From NCBI GenBank assembly GCA_002254285.1, contig NIUZ01000154.1, positions 1 to 5,133 of the forward strand: a DNA stretch of 5,133 bases, given 5' to 3'. Both the position numbers and the translations under genes were made by a program. The first letter of the stretch is position 1, and the number at the start of each line of letters is the position of its first letter. Below the pieces are notes generated by a model, which had not been told where the DNA came from, made no database searches, and saw only the letters and a program-made list of their open reading frames with translations. This stretch comes from Bacteroidetes bacterium 4572_112 (GTDB lineage: Bacteria; Bacteroidota; Bacteroidia; Bacteroidales; UBA1556). Positions 4,240-5,133 of the stretch are shown here, in pieces.

Positions 4240-5133
4240 TTATAATGCTTTAAAGCATTTTTCGATAGTTTTGAATGTAGCTTCAATATCGTAATCAAGA
4301 CCCATTGAGAAACGAACTAGACCTTCTGAAAGACCCATTTTCTTTTGCTCATCTTCTGGCACCTCCGATGAAGTACTTTGTCCAGAATTACTAAATAATG
4401 TACGGAAGAAACCAAGGCTTACAGCAAGATAACCAACATTATTCTCTTGCATCATAGTCATAAAGCGACTAGCACGATCAACAGTTTTAAGGTCGATTGC
4501 AATCATACCACCAAAACCGAAATCAGGATTCATTGTTGCTTTAAAAGTATCATGACCTTCGTGATTTGGATTACCTGGGTAAATAGATTTAAGTCCCATA
4601 GCATTAAACTTTTCTGCAAGATAAGCAGCATTTTTGCTATGCTGAATCATACGGATTGGCAAAGTATAAAGATTTTTGTGAATGCTACTAGCTCTGAAAG
4701 AATCAAGAGGACCACCCAAAAGCATACTTGAACCAGTATTAAGGTCGATAAGAGAATTGATAAACTCCTCGCTTGCACAAATAGCACCAGCAGTAGTATC
4801 ATTCTTACCATTTACATATTTAGTCATAGAATAAACTACGATATCAGCACCTAGCTCAGCTGGAGAAAATATCATTGGAGTAAAAGTATTATCTACCACA
4901 AGCTTAACATTATTCTCTTTTGAGATAACCGAAAGAGCTGGAATATCAGCAACCTGAAGCATAGGATTATTTACTGTTTCGGTGTAAATCATCTTAGTAT
5001 TAGGCTTAATACTAGCTTTCACCTCATCAAGATTAGTAGTATCAATAAAGCTAACTTCGATATTAAATTTAGGAAGGTAACTTTTCATAAAAGCGAAAGA
5101 ACCACCATAAATAGTACGAGAAGCCACAATATG
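4240..5133 (-). CDS. Cys/Met metabolism PLP-dependent lyase (methionine gamma-lyase-like), 5' end cut off
   Basis: Fold-type-I PLP enzyme of the trans-sulfuration family, acting in the cytosol on sulfur amino acids or their precursors. The frame stays open to the window edge, so the 297 residues seen are the C-terminal part of a protein of roughly 400-430. The GTG at 5125-5127 is an internal Val codon, not the start. Counting from the edge, YGGSFAFMKSYLP begins at residue 9. VVDNTFTPM carries the cofactor-ring Asp81, and SMTKYVNGK carries the PLP Schiff-base Lys105. The C-terminal part has STSSEVPEDEQ and the usual closing LVRFSMGLD. At the position where methionine gamma-lyase has its functional Cys (YGCT), this protein has Gly (YGGS). 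Cystathionine gamma-lyase, cystathionine gamma-synthase or an acyl-homoserine sulfhydrylase are therefore equally possible. The N-terminal Tyr/Arg cofactor motif lies outside the window. Confidence 0.85.
   Translation of the reverse strand, partial: HIVASRTIYGGSFAFMKSYLPKFNIEVSFIDTTNLDEVKASIKPNTKMIYTETVNNPMLQVADIPALSVISKENNVKLVVDNTFTPMIFSPAELGADIVVYSMTKYVNGKNDTTAGAICASEEFINSLIDLNTGSSMLLGGPLDSFRASSIHKNLYTLPIRMIQHSKNAAYLAEKFNAMGLKSIYPGNPNHEGHDTFKATMNPDFGFGGMIAIDLKTVDRASRFMTMMQENNVGYLAVSLGFFRTLFSNSGQSTSSEVPEDEQKKMGLSEGLVRFSMGLDYDIEATFKTIEKCFKAL

Noticed and set aside
4447..4731. 94-residue plus-strand frame over the PLP lyase
   Set aside because: Antisense to a well-conserved enzyme; His/Lys/Thr-rich product without a recognisable fold.

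Overview
The window is AT-rich DNA from a member of the Bacteroidota, most likely Bacteroidales-like. Three things point there: the primary sigma-factor C-terminus, a promoter of the -33 TTG / -7 TAnnTTTG type in front of pyrG, and start codons without Shine-Dalgarno sequences. No species can be named from the sequence.

Layout. Positions 1-254 hold the 3' end of the primary sigma factor (rpoD), followed by a strong terminator. Positions 318 to about 521 look like the wreck of an outer-membrane protein gene on the minus strand. A clear 3' end (beta-barrel C-terminus ending in Phe) and a possible 5' end (signal-peptide-like start) are separated only by a 55-bp repeat. Then come the pyrG promoter, complete pyrG (CTP synthase, 703-2307) and its terminator. 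Next is a complete fold-type-II PLP enzyme (2379-3662). It belongs to the threonine synthase superfamily but looks most like cysteate synthase, the enzyme that makes L-cysteate for sulfonolipids in Bacteroidota and for coenzyme M in Methanosarcina. At the right edge, a Cys/Met-metabolism PLP enzyme (methionine gamma-lyase/cystathionine gamma-lyase family) runs on the minus strand and leaves the window.

The convergent intergenic stretch 3720-4185 holds no gene but is packed with structure. In order it has a 16-bp-arm palindrome, a 27-bp palindromic repeat, a roughly 163-bp imperfect hairpin whose left arm is the same 55-bp repeat found at 422-476, three hairpins with different stems but the same GAA triloop, and a second identical copy of the 27-bp repeat. 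Together they resemble REP/MITE-type non-autonomous elements.

Functionally, pyrG belongs to pyrimidine metabolism. The two PLP enzymes may both touch sulfur amino acid or sulfonate metabolism, but they are convergent and not an operon. The most interesting points are the cysteate synthase call (a marker for sulfonolipid production), the dispersed 55-bp arm with its hairpin and promoter-like sites, the gutted outer-membrane protein gene, and the common-triloop hairpin family.
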